From Phyto melanocephala (taxonomy: Eukaryota > Arthropoda > Insecta > Diptera > Rhinophoridae), in NCBI GenBank assembly GCA_941918925.1, contig OW799237.1, forward strand, positions 4,321,201 to 4,385,200: a stretch of DNA of 64,000 nucleotides, read 5' to 3'. Positions 23,861 through 35,731 of the stretch are shown here, piece by piece. A model generated the notes under the pieces. The model made no database searches. It saw only the letters and a program-made list of their open reading frames with translations, and was not told the origin of the DNA. Positions within the stretch are counted from its first letter, which is position 1. Every line of letters begins with the position of its first letter. Both the position numbers and the translations under genes were made by a program.

Positions 23861-26035
23861 AGCACAATTTTCCACACGAAAATCTTTGTTGTTTATACTA
23901 TAATGTTCAATAACTAAGTGAAATTTAATGACAGTTATGTAAGTGACATATACATATGTAAGTTGCTAAAGACAGAAACCGCTCACAAAAGTTACGCCAT
24001 TTGTTGTAAATCTCTAATTTTTCAGTTATACACCCAACCGCATACAAAAAAAAACATTTATTTTTGCACTTCACTTTCTCTACAAATATTTCCCAGTCCC
24101 ACTGTGACAAATCATAAAAATACCACTTACAGCTAAATGCATTTCAAGGCAATTTATCTTGAGCCAAATTACATTCTCATAAATGAGAAACAAGATTTAA
24201 AGCATTTCATTGCTTCTGCCAACACTATCACCAGTGGCAGCAATATTATTACAGCAACAACAGCATTAGAAGCCGTAGCAATAAGACATTTGGTGGCATT
24301 CTTAAAATAAACAATATCAACAACATTAGAAGTAACTCAAGTCATATAGAAGTTTTTTGAATGGAATCAAACAAATAAATATAAATTGTTATAATACATG
24401 CTCCACACTCGCATACACATTTAAACTCATATGATGCTGCTTGTTGTTGTTATTGTTGTTGTTAAAATTTCAAAGTATTTATTTATGCAAATCACTGCAG
24501 CAGTCGTAAAAACAACTAAAACTTTTACTTGTCGTTGGTGTGCAAAAATATTCTTGCAGTTTTATGGTCTTAGATTAAATAGTGCAAAAAAAAGTAACAA
24601 AAAGTCACAGAAAATAACATCATTTATTGCCAAAACAGTTTGGCGGCTGAACGATGGTGATGATGTTGTCAAGTCACAAAAAATCTCGTTTAAAAAAACC
24701 ACTGTTGAGTATGAAACTACAAATAAGTTTATTGAAATTTTTTCTTAAAAAAGTATCCCCAACATCTTTCAGTGAACTGCACTATTTTATTTATATTGTA
24801 ATTTGATTTAATTTTTTATATCTCCTTAAATATACACATACTTTACTGCCTTAATTACAATGTTAAACCAACTAGAACTTTCAAACCTTTTCTTTAATTA
24901 TAAACAATGTTTTAGAATTTTACATTGTTGCCTATTGACAATTTAAACACGTTAAACACAATCATCTCTGCAATCGATTTAGTTGCTTAAACACATTATT
25001 ATATTTGTTCCTTCATAATTACCACAGGCTTTTATAATCAAAACCCCATGCCATCACATAAAAATATATACAAAATTGTTGCTGCTTGGCGGTGTTTTGT
25101 GAAGTGGGGGTGAGGTGCGAGAAAAACGAGAAAAACGAGAAAATACTCTGTTAACAGCAAATATTGAGCTTTTGACATCTGACAGCTGTCACGCATAATT
25201 ACAGATGTCATTATGTCTGCTTAAGTTCTGCTAATAAAAACACGACAATAATTGTGTATCTATGAAAGACTCATTGTACTTTTACTAACATTTTCATAAA
25301 CACACAACTACACGTTTACATTTATTATTTGTTTAGTTATAATCAAATACAGTGAAAGAAAATCCTAGTAATTTCTCATAGGTTTTATTTAAAGAATATA
25401 AAATTAAAATAAGATTGTAAAAAAACTATCTAAACAGGAAATTACTTTTGATCATTTGTATGAAAGCCTATACAGTATATGATATAGAATACAAAATACC
25501 ACTTTTGAGAATTTTTGTCTGTCTGTCTTTTTGTCCATATTCCTGAAGTCGATTGGCTCAAAAACTACGAAAATTATTTTTATGAAAATTGGTACGGAGG
25601 TATCTTGATATATAGGCTACTTTCTGTTGCGAAAAATACTTTTTAATAAATAAAAATAAATAGAAAACACAAAGAAATTGCAATATTCCACTGATTTCAA
25701 TGATACAAAAATTAAGCAAAAAATTAATATATTTACAGACATAATAGAAAGAACAATATTAAACAATTTTTACAAAGAATATTCAAATATATCTTAAATT
25801 TAAAAGAATATTAAAATATATCTTTCATTTAAAAAGATAAAAAAATTTTTTTTAACCAACTCAGCAGTCTGGGCCAGCTAGACTTCAAATAATTTTCTAT
25901 TTAGAAAAACTTTTTGTCACAAAATGTAACTATACGTAAAAGACTAATATTTTTAAAAGTTTTAAGAGAATTATATATTTTTTGAAATAAATACATTTTT
26001 TTAACAACTTGTGTTTAAACAAGTTACAGTGTCAA
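23861..26035. other. AT-rich spacer
   Basis: No gene is supported. The 105-codon frame at 24,431-24,748 begins in a (GTT)n repeat and has no known domain. 25,495-25,630 holds GTCTGTCTGTC and 'GGTATCTTGATATATAGG' words typical of degraded fly repeats. AACGAGAAA is tandemly repeated near 25,120-25,142. Confidence 0.5.
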
Positions 26036-26115
26036 ATCGACGCCATCTTGGATTTTAACTTTTTCACAGTTTAGTGTATTCAACTGGTCAAGCCCCCTTT
26101 CATTTGATATCAATA
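26036..26115. repeat. Third unit of the CGCCATCTTGGATT repeat
   Basis: CGACGCCATCTTGGATTTTA followed by ACTGGTCAAGCCCCCTTTCA; partner units at 4,806-5,041. Confidence 0.5.
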
Positions 26116-26208
26116 TTATGGGAGTTAAATTTTTACGCAATTTCCTTCTCATTAATATGAAATACGCATATAAGTTTTATTATCCTTTATAATGATTTTA
26201 TCCGCTTT

Positions 26209-26985
26209 AAAACATCCCATGATAAAATTATCAAATAAATTAATGTATCTATGTACCGATCTGCTCCCAAATATATCTGATATTTCGATACTACACAAGG
26301 GTCAAAATGATGTCGGAGGGCGTCAAAAAACTGATTTCAACATAGACATGAACAGACGGACATTTCTCAATCGATTAACCTTATCATAAGCTTATACCAT
26401 AGACAGACGACAGCGTAAATTTGCATTAAAAGTCTTAATTCAAATTAACTATTGAATTATCCCCATTCCAATGTGTATTAGATTTCACGTAAATGCACTA
26501 AATCAAATTGAATTTATACTGCATTTAGCAATTTCAATATGGCAACACGGTCGGCAATCAATCAAAAAATTAAAAAATCAACTTTTTTACATACTTTTTT
26601 GGAATGCCTTTGTGTTAAGGTGTAAGTTTTCCTTAATACTGGTATCGTCCATCGTAAGCACGTCACTCTCCCAAAAAAGTGCTGTTACGGTCCTTTAAAA
26701 AAATACCATACACCCACATATGAATTATAACCTCCATGAAAAGATACCATTAAACCTACGAATTTCCACAATTCCCTTTCTCTTATTTCAGAGTGTCCTT
26801 CTGCCATCCCAACTTGTAGCAACATGTTCAGATTTGTGATTGCTAGTGCATTTACAATTTTTACTAAATGCAATAACTGTCGTCTGTCACAGCAAAATTT
26901 TAATTTGCATTAGTGTGATTTTAATGCAAATTAACGCTGTCGTCTGTCTATGGTATTAGGAAAATATATATTTCAAAGCAATTGA
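26209..26985 (-). mobile_element. Truncated old Helitron-like (DINE-type) copy, split by a MITE
   Basis: 26,209-26,396 carries CATCCCATGATAAAATTA, TACCGATCTGCTCCCAAATA, ATGTCGGAGGGCGTC and ACGGACATTTCTC, matching the middle of the copies at 17,737 and 44,861. Its next expected words (TTAGGAAAATATATA) resume at 26,955, after the inserted MITE. Both ends and the A/T tract are missing. Confidence 0.7.
26397..26953. mobile_element. TIR element (557 bp) with TA duplication
   Basis: Ends CCATAGACAGACGACAGCGT and the inverse ACGCTGTCGTCTGTCTATGG, continuing inward as AAATTTGCATTAAAA / TTTTAATGCAAATT. Flanked by TA at 26,395-26,396 and 26,954-26,955. A partial inner copy of the end (CGTCTGTCACAGC, ATTTGCATTAG) sits at about 26,881-26,915. 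No convincing ORF. It interrupts the older Helitron-like copy. Confidence 0.85.
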
Positions 26986-28559
26986 ATATTGTAAAAATGT
27001 CACTCCCTATGTTCAATGTTTTTTCCAGAAATATTTTAAGTGGCCTTTCTTTTTTGTAGTGTAACAGAGACTATTGACTAGTCCACCGAGGCATTCACTT
27101 CTAAATTTTCTGAAAACTTATAAATAAATAGAATAGAGAGGATTGAATAATCATCTCTTTAAAAACATCAATAAATTTGTTTATTTTTATTTTCAATTAA
27201 ATTTTTAATTTTTGAAAATTTTATGCTAAATTTTTAACAGTGTACTCCAGCTTCACAGCATATTTAGTTAACAATTGCACTAAATGAAAAAAAAAAAAAG
27301 AAATTGATGAGAATAATTTTTTGCGTTTTCATACATTTGCTCTATATCGTTCCCTCTATTCTTGCTAGTATTCTCACTTATTTTTCTTTTTTTTTGCGTT
27401 AAACTAAATTGTCAACTATCATTTGTAGCTATTAGCCATTTTCAAGTATGTTTGCCGAAATATTCTATACCAGCATCAAAGTTGCCAGATTTAAAGATTT
27501 TTCCATTAAAATGTGTAACATACAATACAACCTTAATCTTTCAGAATTGTTGTTTAAAACTGTGTATTATATTACACAATTTTAAAATATATCTTTCAAA
27601 AAAATGTTCATAAAGGGATCGAAGTACAAGGATTGTACTTTTATGGAAATTAGTTTGTAGGGATTACAAACTTATAATCAACAAATTGACTGAAGAGCAA
27701 TTTGTTGCAGGGAAAAGGTGGGGCGATTATAAGACAACAAGAGGGGATACTTGATCTTCTATTGATTAAATATGAATAACAAGGGATTTGTTTCAAACAA
27801 TTTACATTATTTTATTAAATACTTATATGGGTGGGAAAAGAGATCCTTTTGATAAGTCCTCCGGTAGAACGTCTGGCCTGGTTGAGCGTTAAAAAGTTAA
27901 TAAACCAACGAATAAAACTTCATAAACTTCGACCAAAAGACTCGTTATTTATAACTCGTTACAAATATAAAAAATATGTCATGCAGAGATGGGAATATTG
28001 ATTATAATTTATATAAATTCAAATATTTAAATAATATACGATAATTCAAGAAAAGAGAGAATACATACAAATTGTATTTAAATTCAAGAGTACAAAAGTA
28101 TTTACACCGCTTTCAACAATTGTTTTTACATGGTATTGTTCGCATTACTGTTTAAATTATTCAATGGTTGTCCTCAAGCAGAACATAGGTATTACGAAGA
28201 TTTATTTACAAAGTGGTCCTTTTTTAATAAAAATTTTATTTTAGTTATACACATGAATTGAATATTATCGGTTAATAGTATGAAGACAATTTTTAAGTAA
28301 AATTTTTGAATTCTTAAAGGGCTCAAAAGTGGTTAAAAAAGCGAAAAATTCTACAAAAACATTTAGTTCCTACTTAATTGGGCAATTTAATTCTCTATGA
28401 CTTTAGTGTGTTTGGAAGCTTGAAGAGGGGCGACTTAAAACATGTTAAGATTATGGTAAATCAAATTCGGATCTGAATCCAAGAATCCAGATTTTTGTCA
28501 GACACTTTAACATCAGGATCTTTGACCGGACTCTAATAGACCCGGGAAGCGGCTAAACC
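26986..28559. other. AT-rich spacer
   Basis: No gene seen; the frame at 27,362-27,613 has no known domain. Confidence 0.5.
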
Positions 28560-29300
28560 TAGTAAAAAGTTGGTTCAAAGCAATCTAATGGCGATTCTGG
28601 CGAGGGCAAATTTGGCCCAGATTTTTCAAAGGACCTGTCTATGATTAAATATCCTATTATGTTTCAGGCTTATATTTTTGCCGTTTTTACGTTCTCTCGG
28701 ATAGCCAAGCGGTTTTAAAAATCCTTATTTCTTAAGATCTCAATTTCGTTTTTGCCTCAATCATCTTGGCATGAACAACAAGCTTAGACTCTTTGGATTC
28801 CAGTCCATAAAAAACATGCAGACAATGAAAATGCCTACCGTCTGGCAGATTGTTGGGCAGATCGCCTACTATTTGGACCAGAGCTTTAGTATATATACGG
28901 AATGAATTATGCACGCTAAGATTGCTTCTTAAATCTAAGACTAGCTAAGAAGGATCTGAAGCAATGGCTGAGTTTCTACCTGAACATTGTATTCTAAAGT
29001 ACCATTTGAGTAAAATCGATGGGTCAGATGTAGTGACCTGCCGTTATTTTCTTTTTTTTTGTGATATGAAGTATTAGATCGTAAAGCATGTTCTCTAGTA
29101 TGGAATAGAACTGTGCACTAGGAGATTGCAGAGTATTCGACTTAATACGCCAACGGGCATTTGAAATTTTTTGCGGCGTAGGGCATTGTTCTTTATTGAA
29201 CACAATCCCTTTAGCTGCACAAAATACCTAATTTGGGTAGTGGTGCATTTTTATTTAAGTCTTGTGCATTACATTCCATGATCAAGTTGGATAAAATTTT
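28560..29300 (+). pseudogene. 3' end of a Jockey-type non-LTR retrotransposon
   Basis: Plus strand: NGDSGEGKF (about 28,586) corresponds to the 'DGSK..DSGxGxxF' RNase H start. SDSQAVLKILIS at about 28,698 is the conserved FSDSQAALKxL block. WIPVHKKHADNENAYRLADC at about 28,795 corresponds to WIPGHxxIxGNxxADxLA. EHCILKYHLSKIDGSDVVTC at about 28,980 matches the 'TGHCLLxYHLxKIGxSDxxxC' tail. Stops and frame changes interrupt it, and the upstream domains are absent. The 3' limit is uncertain. Confidence 0.8.
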
Positions 29301-29403
29301 AAGAAACGGTTTCTTCAGACAAAAAAATTAAAAATTATGTAAATTTGTAAAACTTTCAACACACTTATATTTGATTTTTTTTTTTTTAACACACAATTTC
29401 TTT

Positions 29404-29440
29404 CCTGAAGATGCTACACAAAGGAGTAGCGAAATATTGA
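29404..29440 (+). other. Hammerhead-like hairpin motif of a retroelement 3' end
   Basis: CCTGAAGA, then T, a hairpin GCTAC...GTAGC, then GAAATATTG. This matches CUGAnGA-stem-GAAA except for one extra T before the stem. The same layout, extra base included, occurs at 47,941-47,975 (minus). Motifs of this shape are common at 3' ends of Penelope-like retroelements. No coding part of such an element is present. Confidence 0.4.
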
Positions 29441-30822
29441 ATAATAAATAAATCAACAAATATTTATAAAGACCTCGAGCTTGAAGAATCAATTGAAAAT
29501 TTTATAAAATAAAGGTCAAATAAGAGCAATAAGAACACTTATATTTGAATAAAATGCGAAAAATTTGGGAAAATAGTTTTAAAAATATTTTTTTTTTTTT
29601 TATTAAAGAAGGTAGATTTAATTTTTCATTTTTACATCATGGGAGAGGTACTCTTTCCTATTGTTATGGTTCTTTTAGTATTTTCTAAGTTCATAAATCT
29701 ACAACTTTTAAATTAGGGACTATTGATCGAAATTGAGATTGAAATTGATTAGCTTAAATCAAAAGGTATACCGGTATACCATCTAATTTTATGGTGCTCT
29801 CTCTAAATTTTTCTTGCCTGTTTGACAATTTAAAAAAATTTTTTAATTCCAAAAAAACATTAAAATGCCAACTGCCAGTCTCATCTGGCAACCCTCATCA
29901 ACATTTAACATTTTATACCACAGCAAAACGAAATGTACTATGTATTTCCAAAATAATATTTCCAAACTAGATGGAGCTGAAATATCCACCAAATCTAACA
30001 ATTTTATTTGCACGGCCTAACGGGTTGGTGGTATATTGACTTTCTAAAAAAAAACAAAAAAGTAAATGAAAAAATAAAACTTTTAAATATTAAACCAATA
30101 TTATTTGTGGTAGTTGATTGTTGGTTTTGGCCGGCAGTTTTTTACCAAAAATAAGCAAAAAATAAATTAAACAAACTTTTGCAATTAACTTAGCAAAACA
30201 GCAATAATGACAGTTTGTGTTGTCGGTTTAATTTTTTTTTTTTTTTAACAAGTAGAACTACTACTCCTTGTCGATTTGTTGTATGAATATTTTTATTAGA
30301 CTCTAGTGCTTTTATTTCTTTTCGTTTGTTGTGTGTTTGAGAAGGAACATTTCTTCAAACAGGACAGTAATGCTGCCATTGAGTTTTTGTTGTTGTTGTT
30401 GTTTTTAATACTCCTTTAATACTTTTAATGACCAACTGTTGTCGGTTTTTGATATTTTAAGTTGTAAAGCAAGAAGAGCAAAAAAAATGAGGAAAATATT
30501 GCCAAAGTGTCGATACATTTCAGCAAAGTATTTAAGTTTTGTTTAGCTTTTTCTTCCTCTCCTTTGGAGTGTTATTGGCAATGTAATTAGATATTATTGC
30601 TGGCTGTTAAGCAGTCGTCTTAGTTGCTTGTACAGTGGCTTTTCGTTTTCTTTTATTTTAATGCTGCAGTACATTTTTCAAAAGTAAAACTTTAAACATA
30701 AAAGCGAATTATTAGTTTTAGTTAAAGAAAATAATCAAAATATATTGGTAATATTGAGGTTTTGTGTAGTTTAAAGGGGTTAATGTATGACTAAAATTGC
30801 GTAACATAAGAGTCCTTTAAAA
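29441..30822. other. AT-rich spacer
   Basis: No gene recognised. (TTG)n microsatellite at 30,386-30,403. Confidence 0.5.
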
Positions 30823-32171
30823 AAGGTGTCTCAGTAAGAATGCACTTTTTAAATGTTAATGGCAATGTCAATGGCAATGTCAATGGCAATGTCAATTGCA
30901 ATGTCAATGGCAATGTCAATGTCAATGGCAATATAAATGGCAACACTGAAATTTGGCAGCTTCCACATATATTAATTCTTATTACTAAAAGTGGATCTCT
31001 TTATGAAGGAAGTATGCGTTATAATTGTAAAAATAACTTATTTTAAACATTTTTAAAGTTTTGCTGAGATCGCTCACAAACTTAGAAGAATTTTTTAAGT
31101 CTAGAAAATCTACCTTATTTCTCAACCATTCAAAGAGTGGTCTAAGTGGTCTTAAAATTTGAATTGTTTAGGGACAGTGAAAGTCCTGTGAGTCAACGTA
31201 TCGGCCGTTCTTTTTAAAACACTGCTGCTGTTAATGAGAGTGTTCCGAAAACAACAAATCGGCACTGCCCCCAAAAATTTTAAATTTCATGAATCACTAC
31301 ACATTGAGTTTTATAAAAGACCCCCGCCTTCATACGTTCAAATTTCAGCTTACTCAGGGGCTTAAAACAACAAACCACTAAAAGCACCGGCAATTCGTTC
31401 AATGGATAATGCAACAAAGTGAAGTCAATGCCAAATTTTTGAACAAAAATCATTTCCGATGAAATGCATTTTCATCTAAATGCCTTCGTTAATATACAAA
31501 ATTATCGCATTTGGTGCTCAGAAAATCCTCATTTAAGCCATTAGAAAAAAATGCATGCAACGTGAGCAACTCTCTAGTGGTGACTATGAGCAGCGTTACT
31601 AGGATTTGATTTTTCGACGATGAGGCTTACGGTGATGATGAAATTAACGGAAGTGACTGTGAACGTCATTCTCTGCAGGAACATCATAACGATGTTCTTG
31701 TAGCCCAAACTGGATGGTAGAGATTTTAATGAAATGTGATTTTACCAAGACGGAGACACGTGACAACACTCAAGGAATAATCCATTTATTGCTGCAATGA
31801 TTTTCAGAATACATTAACTCAAGAAATTGAGATGTCAACCAAGATCATGCGATTTAACGCCCTAGAGTTTTTTGTTCGGGGTGAAATCTGTGTTTTATTC
31901 AAAAAAACAAGAAATAATTCTAGAGGTCAAATCCAAGATACAACACGTGGTCAGTGAGATAAAGCCACATCTCTGTGAAAAAGTCATGGAAAAATTCCTA
32001 AAAATATTAATGGCCTGTCATAAAAACCGTTTAGACGTTTTGCCGGATATATTATTTCATACTTAATCGAAAAAATTCTTCTTAACAATCCGATAAAAGA
32101 CTCAGAAGTGTGTTAAAAATAAATGTTTTTATTTTAAAGTTAAAAAGTTCATTCATGCTAAGACACCCTTA
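30823..32171 (+). mobile_element. Near full-length but inactivated mariner-like element
   Basis: Inverted ends AAGGTGTCTCAGTAAGAATG and the inverse of CATTCATGCTAAGACACCCTT. The plus strand encodes scattered transposase blocks: ISDEMHFHLNAFVNIQN (about 31,450) and RIWCSENPH-like WCSENPH (first catalytic block), FYQDGDT (about 31,745; QDGA block), QPRSCDLTP (about 31,840) and, at 31,872-32,066, the C-terminus GVKSVFY...LPDILFHT. These blocks lie in different frames with many stops, so no transposase is made. The DUF4817 start is not clear. The 5' region has an unusual CAATGGCAATGT tandem repeat (30,855-30,950). Confidence 0.85.
30855..30950. repeat. GTCAATGGCAAT tandem repeat
   Basis: About seven imperfect 12-bp units (AATGGCAATGTC) just inside the left end of the mariner at 30,823. 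It creates an artificial VNGN-repeat reading frame. Confidence 0.9.
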
Positions 32172-32356
32172 AGTATGTTGTTGGAAAATTTTTAACCTTA
32201 AATAAAATTATCAGAATTTTTTTTTTCAAAATAGAAATCGTTGGAAATTGTGTTTTTTGTGTCTAAATATTAAATACTAAATTTTAATTGAATATAAAAT
32301 TTCTTTAAAAAAATTTTTGATGAATTGTAGTAGAAATAATTTTTTTTCATCTTAAT

Positions 32357-32472
32357 CATTGGCGTAGCTACAAATTTTTTATGGGTGTGGTAAAAGCTAA
32401 AAATTTTTTTTTTTTTTTTCAAAATATAAACTGATTTAATTTTTTCAAATTAATGGGCCAAGTTACGCCCTT
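32357..32472. repeat. Foldback-like short repeat (GGCGTAGCTA ... TAGTTACGCC type)
   Basis: Starts CATTGGCGTAGCTAC, ends GGCCAAGTTACGCCC; the two ends are inversely related. Related copies at about 3,003-3,165 and 42,756-42,892, and part of one at 960-1,040. Confidence 0.55.
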
Positions 32473-34879
32473 GATTTTAATTATAAGAGAATCAATTTAA
32501 TTAGAAATTTATAAGACTAAATTAAAATCTTATATTTATTTAAATCAACGATATGACATACATACGATATTAAGCAATAAAAAGAATTCTCACTATTTTG
32601 ACTCATTTCTAAAAGAATTATATTTTGTATATTTAGTTTTACAAATTTAATGACTGCAACAAACATGTCTTTAACACATCTTTTGTTTTAAACATTTTTT
32701 AATTAATTAATCAAAATTTAGATTTACCCCCTCACCAAAAAAACAATACACTCCATCACTTAATGTTATCAGACATCTTGTTAAGTTTATAAACAAATAG
32801 TAAACACAAGACATACATACACACACATACACTCATAAACTCATACGTTTTTACACACAACAAAATCCGAAATTCAAATCCAATTCAATACAAATTGAAA
32901 TTAATGACCTACAAAACGTTGAATTTAAGCAACAATCATTTGTTTTCCACGACAATTGACAATGACGCTTAACAATGATTTTAATATAAACTGAAATACC
33001 AACAACAAAAACAATAATAACAACAACAAAAATACTAATTTGAACCAAAACATAAAACCCATATTCAAAGTCAAGGTTAAAAAAAAATAAAAATACAATT
33101 TTGTTTCAAATTCAAATTGCTTAAACACAAATTCAAAGAAACAGATAAGAGGCACACACACGAAGATGTAACCAAATTCAACCGAAAAAAACATACAACA
33201 CAAATGAATTTTGTCTTAAGCTATGAAAATTGTTAAGAAAAAAAAAACTGTCTGTCTACCACCGACACCATTTATCTAAGTTTATAGCAACATGTGTGTG
33301 TGTGTGTGTGTGTACTGCGCATGTTTAACTCATACTAACAGTCGTGTGTTTTGAATCTTGATAGAAAATATACTTAAACGTAAAATGTGATTAATTTTTC
33401 CATAAAAATTCATTAATTAATTTGTCAAATTTTGCTGCCATTATTATACCCTACACCACCATGAGCGTTTAAGAAGGATTTGTCAATTCATATGCGACTA
33501 CGAGACAAAGGGGTCTATACAAAAAATACTTGTCAGGCCTTTTAGTAATATTTGTTAAAACGTGATTATATGGGTTTTACGGAAAATTCAGAATTTTTTG
33601 GTTTTTCCTTTAAATACTGTCGGTGTTACACACGGACTCCGATAATCATTTCATACTTATTTATTTTTTACTTTCGTTGGGATATAGAGCAAAGGCTTTA
33701 CAGTCTAAAAACGGGGCTTCAAGAAGACATTCTGATTAAAGCCCCTTTAAAACCCTTTTTATTAAAACCTGTTAAAAGGTTTTGTAATTATTAAATTTTA
33801 ACAAATTTTTAACAACAATTTTGTTAAACCCTTTATCCATTTTACGTACATGTTGTTTTAGTTTTTTCCTGTTTTGAGTTCAGAACTGTTAAATTTACTA
33901 CTTGGAAGCTTAAAATGCAAGGAATGAATTTTTGTATATTTTTAAATTTTGTTTTCATATATTTATTTTTTTAAATCCTTTTATTTTGTTGTTGTTACTT
34001 AGAACACAAAAATTACCAAAAATACACAAGACAATGTTTGCCTTTATTTCCTTCTCATAGAGAGAGAGAGAGAGTAAGAATGACTATCGGATCTTGATAA
34101 AGTCTTCAGAGGCCTTCTAAAAGGCTATTACGCACAGGCAGGGTAGAAAAATCTAATAGAATATGTACATTCGGCTTTCAGAAGACCTCAAATATAAAAC
34201 CCTGTTGACTTTTACCGCTGGTCATATTTTCACGAAGCCTACCACAATCCTTGCTGAGTATTCTTGATGTGTGTTTAGTCTCCGCAAGACTCAGCCATAC
34301 ATCGTATGTGTATGTGTAAATAATTATTGTTTTTGCGACTTCCTATGTCGATTAAGCTGTATCTGCATGTCTGTGGAAAAAATTCTTACTTCCAAACTAC
34401 TAGGCTGATTTTAGTAAAACTTAATGAGAATGTTTAAAAAGTCCTGATGTTGCTTGGTACTGAAAATCAGCTAAACTGGTCTCGTCAAAAAAAAGTAATC
34501 AAGTAATTTTAAGATTGCCTTACAAAATCAATTAAAATTCCTTTTCAATATTTATTTGTATAACTTAGAGCTGGGAATTAAAAAACTGCGAAGACCGTTT
34601 AGCAACAAGACTTAATCTGATCACCTTCCTTCTTTACTGCAGGATGGGTCAAAGGTCACCAAAGGGCTTTGTTAAAATTTTTTTTTTAATTTTTAGATTA
34701 TAAAACCTGAAGAGATTCAAAACTAAACAAAAAACCAGAATAATACAATTTTATTATTTAAATCAGCAATCAATTATATTAAAGCAAAAAGCATATCAGG
34801 ACATTTTCGCTTTCTGAAGCACTAATTCGTTCCTAAGAGATTTGCTTCGATCGGTAGATCACATTTCATTTGCGCTGCG
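32473..34879. other. AT-rich spacer with microsatellites
   Basis: No gene recognised. (GT)n at 33,291-33,316 and (GA)n at 34,059-34,074. TTATTATACCCTACACCACC at 33,441 resembles the start of a DINE-like element but the expected continuation is not clear. The frames at 32,851-33,203 (minus) are F/V-rich shadows of CAA/AAC repeats. Confidence 0.5.
33291..33316. repeat. (GT)n microsatellite
   Basis: Dinucleotide run, about 12 GT units. Confidence 0.95.
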
Positions 34880-35731
34880 GAAAATCTTAATAGTGTAGAG
34901 TAAAGTGTTAACGAAACATCAAAAACATCTACCAGAAGAAGCCAGGAATGGCTCACAAATCCCATATAAGGTACAATGGGTGCTAGAATTACAATCCGCA
35001 GATTTTCAGTAATGCCTAAATTTTTCAGTTAAATTTTAACAGTTGACCAGAAATGAAATCGTTTTTATTGAAAACCTGATTATAAGTGATGAACTTCATT
35101 TTCATTTGAATGGCTTGGTTAGTAGAATTCTAGGTTTTTAGGGTTCTGAAAATCCAAGAATCTTTCACCAATTCCAATTGCACCTCATAAGGTTTATAGT
35201 AAGTGTGGCATTACATCTCAAAATATAACTGGGCCTTTCTACTCCGTAATCGTAAATGGAGAGCGGTATCGCTTGATTACACATTTTTTTATTTCCAGTT
35301 TTTGAAAATATACCTGAGATAAGGCTTTAGCAGGATGGAGTCACTGCCCTCCGTGTTATTTTTAATAAAAATTTTTTAAAGCGAATAATTTCTTTAAAAT
35401 TAGAAATTAATTGGTGTTAAATAAAATGATCAACACCCGACTTCTTTTTTGGGGGTTATTTAAAGAAGCGAGTATATGTGAACAAAATCAATACAATCCA
35501 TGTACTTAAGGCCAACATTAATTAAGTCACAGATTTTAAAAGATGTTATGGCAAATACTCCAAAACAAGACCATCATTGTAAAGCTGAAAACGCTTTTAA
35601 GTAACATTATTTTTCATACTGAGCGAAAAAAAGTTTGATTTTGTATATTTTAAAAACTAAAAAAAATTAAAATAGAAAAGGTTATTATTATTATAAGGCC
35701 CACGGTGAATTTTAACCCACCCTGTATATAC
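34880..35731 (+). mobile_element. Decayed mariner-like element
   Basis: Plus-strand blocks of a mariner transposase: FENLIISDELHFHLNGLVSR (about 35,070) with GSENPR, then GPFYSVIVNGERYRLIT (about 35,230; the VNGERY block), a Q/AGWSHCP block near 35,330 equivalent to QDGATCH, and GYLKKRVYVNK (about 35,455; the GYxKSxVYxNKP block). Frameshifts and stops disrupt all of it. The right end TTTTAACCCACCCTGTATA resembles the GGGTGGTTAAA inverted repeat of the deleted copy at 8,124-8,605, suggesting one subfamily. The left end was not found. Confidence 0.75.

Noticed and set aside
24431..24748. 105-codon ORF starting MMLLVVVIVVVK
   Set aside because: The hydrophobic start is the translation of a GTT repeat; the rest has no domain.
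30840..31046. ORF with VNGNVNGN repeats
   Set aside because: Artefact of the CAATGGCAATGT tandem repeat inside a mariner element.
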